Shown: in pieces, positions 24,943 to 33,361 of the stretch
Numbering within the stretch: the stretch's first letter is position 1
Layout of the letters: every line of letters begins with the position of its first letter
From: Collinsella sp. AF08-23
GTDB taxonomy: Bacteria > Actinomycetota > Coriobacteriia > Coriobacteriales > Coriobacteriaceae
Length of the DNA: 64,000 nucleotides
NCBI RefSeq assembly: GCF_003479805.1
Contig: NZ_QUHV01000003.1
Location: forward strand, 91,184 to 155,183
Reading direction: 5' to 3'
Made by a program: the position numbers and the translations under genes
The notes under the pieces: generated by a model
Seen by the model: the letters and a program-made list of their open reading frames with translations, nothing else
Told to the model about the DNA's origin: nothing
Databases searched by the model: none

Positions 24943-26748
24943 TTATTCCCCGTCCAAAAACGCGCCGGTCTGGCGGTTCCACAGGGCCGCGTACTCGCCG
25001 CCGGCCGCCGCGAGCTCGGCGTGCGTGCCGTCCTCGACGATCTCGCCGTCGGCGAGCACCACGATGCGGTCGAGTGCCGCCACGGTGGACAGGCGGTGCG
25101 CCACCACGATGGAGGTGCGCCCGCGCATGAGGTTCTCGAGCGCGTCCTGCACGAGCGCCTCGCTCTCGGAGTCAAGCGCGCTCGTGGCCTCGTCGAGCAC
25201 GAGGATCGGCGCGTCGGTGAGGATGGCGCGCGCGATGGCGACGCGCTGGCGTTGGCCGCCGGAGAGCTTCACGCCGCGTTCGCCCACAAGGGTGTCGAGG
25301 CCCGCGGGCAGGCGGTCGATGAACTCCAGTGCGTTCGCCAGCTCGGCGGCGCGACGGATCTCTTCCTCGCTCGCGTCGGGGCGCCCGTACGCGATGTTCT
25401 CGCGGATGGAACGGTGGAACAGCAGCGCCTCCTGCGGCACGTAGGCAATCTGGCGGCGCAGGCTCTGCTGGGTGCAGGCTGAGATGTCCTGGCCGTCCAC
25501 GTACACGTGGCCATCCTGCACGTCGGACAGGCGCAGCAACAGCTTGGTGAGGGTCGTCTTGCCCGAGCCGGAGCGGCCCACCAGGCCCACGCGCTGTCCC
25601 GCCGGGATATGCAGGTTGAGGTCGGTGAACACGCGGTCCCCCTCGGCGGCGTCCGTATAGGAGAAGCCGAGGTGCTCAAAGTCGATGGCACCCTCGCGCA
25701 CCGCGAGGTCCGGGGCGCCCGGCGCGTCCTCCACCAGGCGCGGCTCGTCCAGGATGCGCGCCATCTCGCTCGCGTCGCCGATGGCGCGGTTCATGCGCTG
25801 CATCATCGAGTTGATGTAGTTGAAGCGCATGGACAGCTGGTAGGTGTAGGAGAACATCATGACGAGCATGCCGCCCGAGATGCCGAACCAGGCGTTGCCG
25901 CCCGCCACGAAGATGGACACGATGAGCATGATCACGGTGATGATGCCGCTTGTGGTGAACCCGCGCTGCATGGTGGCGCGCATGGAGCGGCTCTCGGCCT
26001 GCATGGCCGCGAGGTCCGCCTCGTCGAAAAGCTCCTTCTCGAAGTCCTCGCGGCCGCAGGTCTTGACGGCGAGGATGTTGGTCACCGCGTCTGAGAGCAC
26101 GCCGGAGAGGCGGTTCTGCGCCTTGGCGGTGGCGGCGGATAGCGGCAGGATCCGCTGGTACATGCGCGTGGCCACGATCACGTAGATGACGAGCATCACG
26201 GCGAGCGCCGCGGCGTAGGCGGGCACGGCCGGGGCGAGCGCGATGAAGGTGCAGACGGTGCTGGCGATGGTGGGGATGAGCGAGTAGACCACCACGTCGA
26301 CCATCTGGGTATAGCCGCTCATGAACTTGCTCGTCTGGCTCACGAGCGCGCCGCCGAATCGGCTGGTGTGGAAGGTCATGGACTGGTTGGAGAGCGTGTC
26401 GAAGCACAGGCGTGCCAGATGGTAATTGCCGTTGATCTGCAGCTTGTAGACGGCGTAGTCCTGCAGCTTGGAACAGACCTGGCCTACGAAGTTCACCAGC
26501 AGCAGCGCCAGGATATAGGGCCCGAAGACCTCCCAAACCTGGTCGGGCGCGACGGGTGAGGCCTGCACGCGGTCCACGATGAGGCCCATCACCCAGGTGT
26601 TCACGAAGATGAGGAGCGCCACGTAGGCGACGGAGGTGAACACGGCGAGCGCCGCGGCGCCCGGCTTCATGCGGGTGACCTCCCAAAAGCGCCGCAGTGT
26701 GCGTTTGACTGCGGGCTTTTCGAGCTTGGTGACGTTGCGTTGGGACAT
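24943..26748 (-). CDS. ABC exporter (fused permease and ATPase)
   Basis: A 601-residue half-transporter of the type IV (MsbA/LmrA-like) exporter class. The N-terminal membrane domain has six helices (AALAVFTSVAYVALLIFVN onward). The ATPase has GRSGSGKTT, the Q-loop in YVPQEALLF, the signature [31 protein letters not shown] and the switch His in VVAHRLSTV. AAGGAG precedes ATG at 26748. It probably acts as a homodimer because no partner gene is adjacent. The substrate (lipid, peptide or drug) is unknown. Confidence 0.92.
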   Translation of the reverse strand: MSQRNVTKLEKPAVKRTLRRFWEVTRMKPGAAALAVFTSVAYVALLIFVNTWVMGLIVDRVQASPVAPDQVWEVFGPYILALLLVNFVGQVCSKLQDYAVYKLQINGNYHLARLCFDTLSNQSMTFHTSRFGGALVSQTSKFMSGYTQMVDVVVYSLIPTIASTVCTFIALAPAVPAYAAALAVMLVIYVIVATRMYQRILPLSAATAKAQNRLSGVLSDAVTNILAVKTCGREDFEKELFDEADLAAMQAESRSMRATMQRGFTTSGIITVIMLIVSIFVAGGNAWFGISGGMLVMMFSYTYQLSMRFNYINSMMQRMNRAIGDASEMARILDEPRLVEDAPGAPDLAVREGAIDFEHLGFSYTDAAEGDRVFTDLNLHIPAGQRVGLVGRSGSGKTTLTKLLLRLSDVQDGHVYVDGQDISACTQQSLRRQIAYVPQEALLFHRSIRENIAYGRPDASEEEIRRAAELANALEFIDRLPAGLDTLVGERGVKLSGGQRQRVAIARAILTDAPILVLDEATSALDSESEALVQDALENLMRGRTSIVVAHRLSTVAALDRIVVLADGEIVEDGTHAELAAAGGEYAALWNRQTGAFLDGE

Positions 26749-27075
26749 GGGGGACTCCTTGCGTGTGCGGACTGCCATACGGCGCGCGGGGTCCCGCATG
26801 CGCGGTTCCCGGCGTGATGTGTCTGCAAAAGGTTATCCCTTGAAGTCGGGTTCAGGTCAAGTTCTCCGCCGCCGGCCCTTGCCTGATTGCTGTTCCGCCC
26901 GCGAGGGGAGGCATTTTTTCATGGAAACATGGGTAGGTGGATGGAGCCCCGCCCCGGTTGGCGTGCCGCCCTTCGCGCAGCGGGCATCGCTCGCGGAGGC
27001 TTGGGTCGCGTTGGGGCCTCGGTGAACTGGGTATCATCCGTACCGTTGTCTGTATGCGGAAGGATTGATTTCCCG
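26749..27075. other. Intergenic region between divergent genes
   Basis: This 327-base gap separates the leftward ABC exporter from the rightward membrane protein. It should hold both promoters. A TATCAT hexamer near 27030, with TTGGGG 15 bases upstream, is a weak candidate for the rightward gene. No RNA gene, long hairpin or convincing coding sequence was seen. Confidence 0.5.
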
Positions 27076-29049
27076 ATGAACCACGATGAGATTCTGGACA
27101 TGCTGAGGCGTGCCGGTGTGGAGGTGCCGAGCGGCGAGGACCCCATCGATGTTGAGGTCGAGGTGGAGGACGCCTCGCCCGACGGCGCGGACGCCTCGGG
27201 CAGGGGCGGGAAGAAGGGTGCCGGTCGTGGGCATGTCGAGCCCAAGTCCGCCCGCGAGCGCAAGAAGGCCGCCCGCAAGAAAAGGGCCAAGGGGTCGCAC
27301 ATCGATATCCCCGTGCCGCCGTTCATGGAACGCCTTGCCACGTGGAGTCGCACGGCGCTCATCGTCATGCTCGTCGTCCTTGGCATTGCGGCGCTGATCG
27401 CATATTGGTGGTTCCATCCCGCACTCAATATCCACAGTCCTCGTGTGTGGAACTGGATCATCCTCATTTCGATCGTCTGCTTCGTGGGGCTCAAAGTGTT
27501 CGGTTTGCGCTCTGAGCACCGCTCCTCGTTGTTCAACCGTCTCGCCCTGATTCCAGTTGCGGTGGTCGCGGCGTTCTTCATCGGCCTGATTATGGGCGAG
27601 CCGTTCATCCCGGGTAACGCCGAGCGCTTCGCCTCGGTCCTCAAGACCACCGAGGGTAATTTCGCCGAGGATATCGAGGAAGTCGACTATGCGGATGTTC
27701 CCGTTATCGACCGCGCGTCCGCTCAGCTGCTCGGCTCGCGCGCTATGGGATCGATCCCTGAGTTCGTGAGCCAGTTCGAGATCAGTCCCGCGTACAGTCA
27801 GATCAATTACCAGGGGCGTCCGGTACGCGTGAGTCCGCTCACCTATGCCGACCTCTTCAAGTGGTTGAGCCACCGTGGCGACGGCATCCCGGCGTATGTC
27901 TTGGTCGATATGGTCACGCAGGAAGCCGAGGTCGTTCGTCTGGAGGAACCCATTCGTTACTCCGAGAGCGAGCCGCTCGCGCGCAATATCGACCGCTACG
28001 TGCAACTCAAGTATCCAACGTACATGTTCGACCAGAAGTCCTTTGAGCTTGATGAGGATGGCACACCTTGGTGGGTGTTTCCCGTTCAGAGGCGTACCAT
28101 CGGCCTGTTCGAAGGCACGACGATACAACGGGTGGTGCTGGTGAACGCCTGCACGGGCGAGACCGAGGACCATGCCATCGAGGATTGCCCCACGTGGGTG
28201 GACCGCGCTTACCCGAGCGATCTCATCATCGAGCAGTACAATTGGAGCGGTGCCTACAGAGGTGGATGGCTCAATTCCTGGCTCGGGCAGCAGGGCGTGG
28301 TGCGCACTACGCAGGGCAGCGATGGCGAGCTTGGGTACAACTACTTGGCGCAGGGTGATGACATCTACCTGTACACGGGTGTGAGCTCGGTGACCGCCGA
28401 TAGCTCCAACGTGGGCTTCATCCTCGTCAATCAGCGCACGGGTGAGTCGCATTACTACCCCGTCGCCGGTGCCACCGAGGACTCCGCCCAGGCGAGCGCC
28501 GAGGGGCAGGTCCAGAACCTCAAATATGAGGCGACCTATCCGTTGCTGCTGAATGTGGCGGGGCAGCCCACGTACTTCATGGCGCTCAAGGACAATGCGG
28601 GCTTGGTGAAGATGTACGCCATGATCAACGTCGAGCATTACCAGAGCGTGGCGACGGGATCCACGGTTGCAACCACGCAGGAGAGCTACCTGCAGATGCT
28701 CGCCTCTTCCGGTGCGCTTTCCGAGGATGAGGCGGCGGCGTCTGGCGCGGAGGTCGAGGTCACTGGCAGAGTCGCGTCCATGGCCCAAGCAGTCATCGAT
28801 GGTAATTCGCACTTCTATCTCACCCTTGAGGGCGATGATTCCATCTACGACGTTGCTCTTCCCGGCCTGGTCGATATCGTGCGCTACCACGTGGGAGATG
28901 AGGTTGCATTGAGCTACGTCAAGGACTCCGAGGGTGAGGGGGATGCCTGCTCGGTGCGTCGTGTGACGGCCCTGGGCGGAAAACGCGCCGAGGTCGAGGC
29001 GCTCGCAGACGACGATGCCGCCCCCGTGGAGGAACCGCCCGCCGAGTAG
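27076..29049 (+). CDS. Large membrane protein of unknown function
   Basis: A 657-residue protein not recognised. An acidic N-terminus (DPIDVEVEVEDASPDG) is followed by a very basic stretch, KSARERKKAARKKRAK (58-73). Three membrane helices follow at about 93-113, 123-143 and 156-174, then a 480-residue domain outside the membrane. That domain contains SPLTYADLFKWLSHRGDGIP, DMVTQEAEVVRL, GTPWWVFPVQRRTIGLFEGT and NQRTGESHYYPVAG. PepSY-like or CvpA-like resemblance is slight. ATG at 27076 is 11 bases past GGAAGGA. A disordered acidic tail ends it. A role in envelope maintenance is a guess. Confidence 0.8.
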   Translation: MNHDEILDMLRRAGVEVPSGEDPIDVEVEVEDASPDGADASGRGGKKGAGRGHVEPKSARERKKAARKKRAKGSHIDIPVPPFMERLATWSRTALIVMLVVLGIAALIAYWWFHPALNIHSPRVWNWIILISIVCFVGLKVFGLRSEHRSSLFNRLALIPVAVVAAFFIGLIMGEPFIPGNAERFASVLKTTEGNFAEDIEEVDYADVPVIDRASAQLLGSRAMGSIPEFVSQFEISPAYSQINYQGRPVRVSPLTYADLFKWLSHRGDGIPAYVLVDMVTQEAEVVRLEEPIRYSESEPLARNIDRYVQLKYPTYMFDQKSFELDEDGTPWWVFPVQRRTIGLFEGTTIQRVVLVNACTGETEDHAIEDCPTWVDRAYPSDLIIEQYNWSGAYRGGWLNSWLGQQGVVRTTQGSDGELGYNYLAQGDDIYLYTGVSSVTADSSNVGFILVNQRTGESHYYPVAGATEDSAQASAEGQVQNLKYEATYPLLLNVAGQPTYFMALKDNAGLVKMYAMINVEHYQSVATGSTVATTQESYLQMLASSGALSEDEAAASGAEVEVTGRVASMAQAVIDGNSHFYLTLEGDDSIYDVALPGLVDIVRYHVGDEVALSYVKDSEGEGDACSVRRVTALGGKRAEVEALADDDAAPVEEPPAE

Positions 29050-29054
29050 CCATT

Positions 29055-29081
29055 TGGTGCACTTGGGGTACGTCCCCAATT
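29055..29081. repeat. Dispersed AATTGGGGACG motif, palindromic copy
   Basis: Read on the minus strand this is AATTGGGGACGTACCCCAAG followed by TGCACC. TTGGGG pairs with CCCCAA around a five-base loop. It lies six bases after the stop at 29049. Related sequences occur at 32390, 33352 and 52978, all between genes. It may also serve as a weak terminator, though no U-run follows. Confidence 0.5.
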
Positions 29082-29188
29082 ACATCATGCATAAACTGAG
29101 CTTATTGTCTCATCGGATTACATAGAACGGTAACAATTGAGAAATATTCTGCATGTAATGGTTTCTCTCATACGGTAAAGCGTATACT
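29079..29188 (+). promoter_or_regulatory. Promoter region of the amino-acid importer
   Basis: TATACT (29183-29188) is a good -10, 52 bases before the ATG at 29240. No strong -35 is present. Upstream, ATTACAT occurs at 29079-29085 and 29117-29123 and inverted (ATGTAAT) at 29153-29159, about 37 bases apart. The tract is much richer in A and T than the flanking genes. These may be activator or repressor sites. Confidence 0.45.
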
Positions 29189-29239
29189 CCTTCACCAAGC
29201 ATCTGCTTGTATGCACAAAAGAGGGAAAGGGATGCAATC

Positions 29240-30070
29240 ATGTTGAAGAAGAAGCTTGGCGCGTTGACCGTCGCGATTGCGATGACTGGCGCCTTGGCGC
29301 TCACCGGTTGTGGCGGATCTGGCGCCCCGGCAGCGGGTTCCGCCGCCGCCGACGCCGCGACCGATGAGGGCTACACCCTTGTTTCCGACGGCAAGCTGAC
29401 CATCGGCACGTCCGCCGAGTACGAGCCGTTCGAGTACATGGAAGACGGCGAGTATAAGGGCTTCGACCTCGAGCTCGCCCAGGCCATCGCCGACGACCTC
29501 GGCCTCGACCTCCAGATCGAGAACGTCGACTTCGACACCATCGTGCCCGGTGTCGCCTCCGGCGCGAAGTACGACATCGGCATTGCCGCCATCACCGCCA
29601 CGCCCGAGCGTGAGGACGAGGTCGACTTCACCGATTCCTACTACATGGACGATCAGGCCATCGTGACCATGGCGGACAACGCCGACATCACTGGCGACAA
29701 CTACGCTGAGGCGCTGGACGCCGAGGGTGTCAAGATCGCCGTCCAGTCTGGCTCCACCGCCGAGGCCTTTGCCAAGGAGAACTTCCCCAACGCGACCCTC
29801 GTCCCGTTCAAGAACGCCACCGACTGCTTCGCCGCCGTCCAGTCCGATCAGGCCGACGCGCTGGTGACCAACCGCTCCGTTGCCGCTCAGCTGGTCGCAA
29901 CCTCCTTCAGCAACGAGCAGGTCATCAAGCAGGTCTCCACGGGCGAGGAGTATGCTATCGCCGTCAACAAGGACAACACCGCGCTCAAGGATGCCATCAA
30001 CGAGTCCATTGCCAAGCTCACCGAGGATGGAACCGTCGACGCCCTCATGGAGAAGTACAACATCAAGTAG
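29240..30070 (+). CDS. Amino-acid ABC transporter substrate-binding lipoprotein
   Basis: A 276-residue solute-binding lipoprotein of the polar amino-acid family (family 3). The signal peptide ends in LALTGC, giving a lipobox with Cys near residue 24. The mature part starts with a Gly/Ala-rich linker. The family signature KLTIGTSAEYEPFEYMEDGE, then YKGFDLELAQAIADDLGL and DFTDSYYMDDQAIV, with Asp/Arg residues for amino-acid carboxylate and amine, are clear. Permease and ATPase genes follow. AAAGGG precedes ATG. A hairpin after the stop probably lets this gene be made in excess. The ligand is undetermined. Confidence 0.92.
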   Translation: MLKKKLGALTVAIAMTGALALTGCGGSGAPAAGSAAADAATDEGYTLVSDGKLTIGTSAEYEPFEYMEDGEYKGFDLELAQAIADDLGLDLQIENVDFDTIVPGVASGAKYDIGIAAITATPEREDEVDFTDSYYMDDQAIVTMADNADITGDNYAEALDAEGVKIAVQSGSTAEAFAKENFPNATLVPFKNATDCFAAVQSDQADALVTNRSVAAQLVATSFSNEQVIKQVSTGEEYAIAVNKDNTALKDAINESIAKLTEDGTVDALMEKYNIK

Positions 30071-30094
30071 CGCACCCGCGCCGCATCAACGCGA

Positions 30095-30120
30095 GCCCTT
30101 CCCGTATGTGCGGGGAGGGC
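30095..30120 (+). promoter_or_regulatory. Intercistronic hairpin
   Basis: GCCCTTCCC and GGGAGGGC pair with one bulged T around a nine-base loop, 25 bases past the binding-protein stop. With no U-run it probably stabilises the upstream message or causes partial termination, raising binding protein over permease. Confidence 0.5.
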
Positions 30121-30197
30121 TTGTCTGGTATCTGGAGCGCCCTTAGATCGGAAGCGCCATGAGCGCACCGTGACGTGGGCGGAGGAAGGGGAGAACC

Positions 30198-31586
30198 ATG
30201 GAGAACACCGGACGGCATTGCGCGTCGACGGGGAATGCGGGGCTGACCCGCGTCATTCGCTGGGCCACGCACGCGATGTTGCCGTGCTGCGCCGTGCTCG
30301 TCGCGTTGGCGGCTGTATGCGCCGTGCCGCGACCCGCTCATGCCTTGGAGGTCCAGAAGCTCACCTGCCGCCCCAACGGGGATTCCGGCAGTGACGTGCT
30401 CGGTGGTACGGAAACGCGTATCACCTGGGAGGTGCAGGCAGACACCGATGAGGCCGTTGCCGGTCTTTCGCTCACCGTGCCCGATGGCTCGACGTTCACC
30501 ACCGATGATCTGCGCGTGACGATGCTCTCGGGCGAGGACCTCATGGATCGCGAGTTCATCGAGCCTGATATCGAGACGAATGGGGAGACGCTCGTCCTGA
30601 CGTTTCCCGAGGCGGCACCCGCGGGTCGGTTCTTCCGTGTCGAGCTGTACGACGTGGTGTTCCCTGCCGCTGGCGGCGAGATGCTCTGCGAGGGCACGTA
30701 CACGCTCGCCGACGGCACCGAGCACGATGTGGAGGGAATCCCCGCGGTCGAGGTCAAGGGCGTGACCCCGTTCGACCAGTTCAAGGCCTTTCTCGAGGAC
30801 CAGGCATGGGTCGAGGCGTGGAATTCGAACACGTTTTTGCGCCTGTTCTTCAATCCGGTGCTCATTGTGAGCAGCCTGCCCATCATCTTCTCCGGCTTTC
30901 TGATGTCCGTCGCCATCGTGCTGGTGGCGTTCCCGCTCGCCATTCCCTTCGGCTTCATGTTCGCGCTCATGCGTATCTCCAAGTCGCGCATCCTGCGCGC
31001 CATCGCGGGCGTCTACGTGAACATCATCCGTGGCACGCCGGCGTTCCTGCAGATTTACATCGCGTTCTTCGGCTTGCCGCTTGCAGGTGTCAATATCGAC
31101 AACTACACGCTCGGCGTCATCGTCATGGCCATGAATTCCGCCGCTTACCTGTGTGAGATCTTCCGCGCCGGTATTCAGTCCATCCCCAAGGGACAGTCCG
31201 AGGCGGCCCGTTCGCTGGGCATGAGTGCCACCCAGACCATGGTGTCGATCATCATCCCGCAGACGTTCCGGAATGTGATCCCCACACTCACCAGCGAATT
31301 CATTTTGCTGTACAAAGACACGTCGCTACTTGCGGCCGTGGGCGTCATGGAGATCGTGATGTACGCCAAGACGATCGTGGCCACAACGGGCTCCATCACG
31401 CCTTATGTGGTTGCCGCCCTGTTCTATTTGGTGGTTACGCTGCCGCTTGCTCGTCTCGTGAGCATGCTTGAGGCTCGCCTCACCGGAGCCACCGCCGGCG
31501 CGAATGCCGGGCCACAGGGCAAGAAGCCTGCCAAGAGCGCGGGAACGATGGTCCCCACGCCCGCCGATCACATCGCGAACCTGTAG
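30198..31586 (+). CDS. Amino-acid ABC permease with N-terminal extracytoplasmic domain
   Basis: A 462-residue permease about twice the usual 220. A signal-like helix (HAMLPCCAVLVALAAVCAVP, possible cleavage after AHA at 49) leads into about 155 residues predicted outside the cell, with beta-rich segments such as TRITWEVQADTD and FFRVELYDVVFPAAGG. The HisM/GlnP-type core occupies about 215-430 with VNIIRGTPAFLQIYIAFFGL and the EAA loop SEAARSLGMSATQTMVSIII, ending in TLPLARLVSMLEARL. GGGGAG precedes ATG. The extra domain is not the family-3 binding fold by eye. It may gate or assist ligand delivery. Confidence 0.9.
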   Translation: MENTGRHCASTGNAGLTRVIRWATHAMLPCCAVLVALAAVCAVPRPAHALEVQKLTCRPNGDSGSDVLGGTETRITWEVQADTDEAVAGLSLTVPDGSTFTTDDLRVTMLSGEDLMDREFIEPDIETNGETLVLTFPEAAPAGRFFRVELYDVVFPAAGGEMLCEGTYTLADGTEHDVEGIPAVEVKGVTPFDQFKAFLEDQAWVEAWNSNTFLRLFFNPVLIVSSLPIIFSGFLMSVAIVLVAFPLAIPFGFMFALMRISKSRILRAIAGVYVNIIRGTPAFLQIYIAFFGLPLAGVNIDNYTLGVIVMAMNSAAYLCEIFRAGIQSIPKGQSEAARSLGMSATQTMVSIIIPQTFRNVIPTLTSEFILLYKDTSLLAAVGVMEIVMYAKTIVATTGSITPYVVAALFYLVVTLPLARLVSMLEARLTGATAGANAGPQGKKPAKSAGTMVPTPADHIANL

Positions 31587-31598
31587 GGAGTGCTTGAG

Positions 31599-32384
31599 AT
31601 GAGTGACAACGCAAAGACCGTGGACGTATCCGGTGCGTCTCACGCCTCTGCGGAGGGGCCTGTGGTCCAGATCCGCGGCCTGCATAAGGCATATGGCGAC
31701 AACGTCGTACTGCGTGGAATCGACCTGGACGTGCACCGCGGTGAGGTCGTGGTGGTGCTGGGGCCGTCGGGTTCCGGTAAGTCGACGATGCTGCGCTGCG
31801 TGAACTTGCTTGAGACGCCCACGCAGGGCTCCATCGTGGTCGAGGGCGTGGATATCACCAAAAAGGGCGTGGATATCAACAAGGTGCGGTCGACGCTCGG
31901 CATGGTATTCCAGCAGTTCAACCTGTTCCCGCATCTTTCTGCCAAGAAGAACGTCATGATAGCCCAGCAGAAGGTTCTCAAGCGCAGTAAGGAGGAAGCG
32001 GAGCGCATCGCAGTCGAGGAGCTGACCAAAGTCGGGCTCAGCGACCGTGTGGACTTCATGCCTGCCCAGCTTTCCGGTGGTCAGCAGCAGCGCGTTGCCA
32101 TCGCTCGAGCACTGGCGATGAACCCGCACGTCATGCTATTCGATGAGGCCACGAGTGCTCTCGACCCCGAGCTCGTACGTGATGTCCTGGGTGTCATGCG
32201 CGATTTGGCGCGCGAAGGCATGACCATGATCGTGGTGACCCACGAGATGCAGTTCGCCCGTGACGTTGCCGATCGCGTCATCTTCATGGACGGCGGCGTC
32301 ATCGTGGAGCAGGGCACGCCGGAGGAGGTTTTCGACCATCCCACATCAGAGCGGACCAAGGACTTCCTGGGCCACATCGCCTAG
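31599..32384 (+). CDS. Amino-acid ABC transporter ATPase
   Basis: A 261-residue ATPase of the GlnQ/HisP family that powers the importer encoded by the two preceding genes. It has [27 protein letters not shown], the signature [29 protein letters not shown] and the switch in [12 protein letters not shown]. The start at 31599 follows GGGAG; an in-frame GTG three codons earlier is less likely. The gene begins 12 bases after the permease stop. Confidence 0.95.
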   Translation: MSDNAKTVDVSGASHASAEGPVVQIRGLHKAYGDNVVLRGIDLDVHRGEVVVVLGPSGSGKSTMLRCVNLLETPTQGSIVVEGVDITKKGVDINKVRSTLGMVFQQFNLFPHLSAKKNVMIAQQKVLKRSKEEAERIAVEELTKVGLSDRVDFMPAQLSGGQQQRVAIARALAMNPHVMLFDEATSALDPELVRDVLGVMRDLAREGMTMIVVTHEMQFARDVADRVIFMDGGVIVEQGTPEEVFDHPTSERTKDFLGHIA

Positions 32385-32392
32385 CCGCTGCG

Positions 32393-32447
32393 CAATTGGA
32401 GACGAGTGCCAATTGACCCAAAACGCTCACGGGTGCGGATTTTGGGT
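32393..32447. repeat. Two adjacent inverted repeats downstream of the importer operon
   Basis: CAATTGG (32393-32399) pairs with CCAATTG (32409-32415). Immediately after, ACCCAAAA (32416-32423) pairs with TTTTGGGT (32440-32447). The first has the AATTGGRGACG pattern found at other intergenic sites in the window. Either could act as a 3' end processing or weak termination signal for the importer mRNA. Confidence 0.5.
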
Positions 32448-32493
32448 ATGAGGACCTGGTATGCAGCCGCACTGTCTCCTTGGAAGGTCCCCC

Positions 32494-33342
32494 ATGATCC
32501 AGGTCATCATCTCCCCCGCGAAACAGATGCGCGTCGACTCCGACGCATTCGCCCCGCGGGGGATTCCTCCGTTCCCGCAGAAGACCGCGCGAATCGTCCG
32601 TGCGTTGCGCACGATCGAGGATGAGCGGGGGAGTGCAGGCCTCAAGGAGCTCTGGCGGGTCAACGACAAACTGCTCGTCGAGAACATCGAGCGCCTCGCG
32701 GAGTTCAGATGCGTGATGGATGGAGGCGAGCTGCGGGATGCCGCCGTGGCACGTCTGGTTTGCCCTGCGATCACATCGTACGTGGGCATCCAGTATCGCA
32801 GCATGGCACCCGACGTGCTCGATGCGAAAGCCCTCGAGTGGCTGCAGGCTCACCTGTGGGTGCTCTCCGCGCTCTACGGATGCGTGAGACCCTTCGACGC
32901 GGTCCAGCCGTATCGACTGGAGATGGCGGCGAAGCTGTCGATCGACGGAGCGAAGGACCTCTACGGTTATTGGGGCGCTGACATCGCCGCGAGTGTCTGC
33001 GGCGCGACCGCGCCCGAGGGGACATGCGACCCCGATATGGCGGGCGCAGACGTCACGGTGGTGAATCTCGCGAGCGTGGAGTACGCGAAAGCGGTGCTGC
33101 CCCATCTTCCCGAGGGCGCGTCGCACGTCACGATTGTCTTTGGCGAGGACGTGCGTGCGGGCAAGCCGGTTCAGCGTGCGACGGCGAGCAAAATCGCCCG
33201 TGGCAGCATGGTCCGCTGGATGGCCGAGAACTCCGTGGAGGACGCGAGCGCCCTCCAACGGTTTGACGTGGGCTATACGTTTGCCCCGGAACTCTCTCGT
33301 GAAGCGGAGCTCAGCCGCACGCTCGTGTTCATGAAACGATGA
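32494..33342 (+). CDS. yaaA: YaaA family (UPF0246) peroxide-stress protein
   Basis: A 282-residue protein of the YaaA/DUF328 family. E. coli YaaA lowers unincorporated iron and protects DNA under peroxide stress and binds DNA. Family features are MIQVIISPAKQMRVDSD at the N-terminus, YVGIQYRSM, LWVLSALYGCVRPFDAVQPYRLEM, DLYGYWG and VVNLASVEYAKAV. GGAAGG precedes ATG at 32494. It converges with the alcohol dehydrogenase gene with only 19 bases between stop codons. A peroxide role here is inferred from the family. Confidence 0.9.
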   Translation: MIQVIISPAKQMRVDSDAFAPRGIPPFPQKTARIVRALRTIEDERGSAGLKELWRVNDKLLVENIERLAEFRCVMDGGELRDAAVARLVCPAITSYVGIQYRSMAPDVLDAKALEWLQAHLWVLSALYGCVRPFDAVQPYRLEMAAKLSIDGAKDLYGYWGADIAASVCGATAPEGTCDPDMAGADVTVVNLASVEYAKAVLPHLPEGASHVTIVFGEDVRAGKPVQRATASKIARGSMVRWMAENSVEDASALQRFDVGYTFAPELSREAELSRTLVFMKR

Positions 33343-33361
33343 CCCCTGCCTCAATTGGAGA

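Noticed and set aside
27034..29079. 681-codon leftward open frame
   Set aside because: Antisense to the large membrane protein gene; no start signals, and the rightward frame has proper membrane helices.
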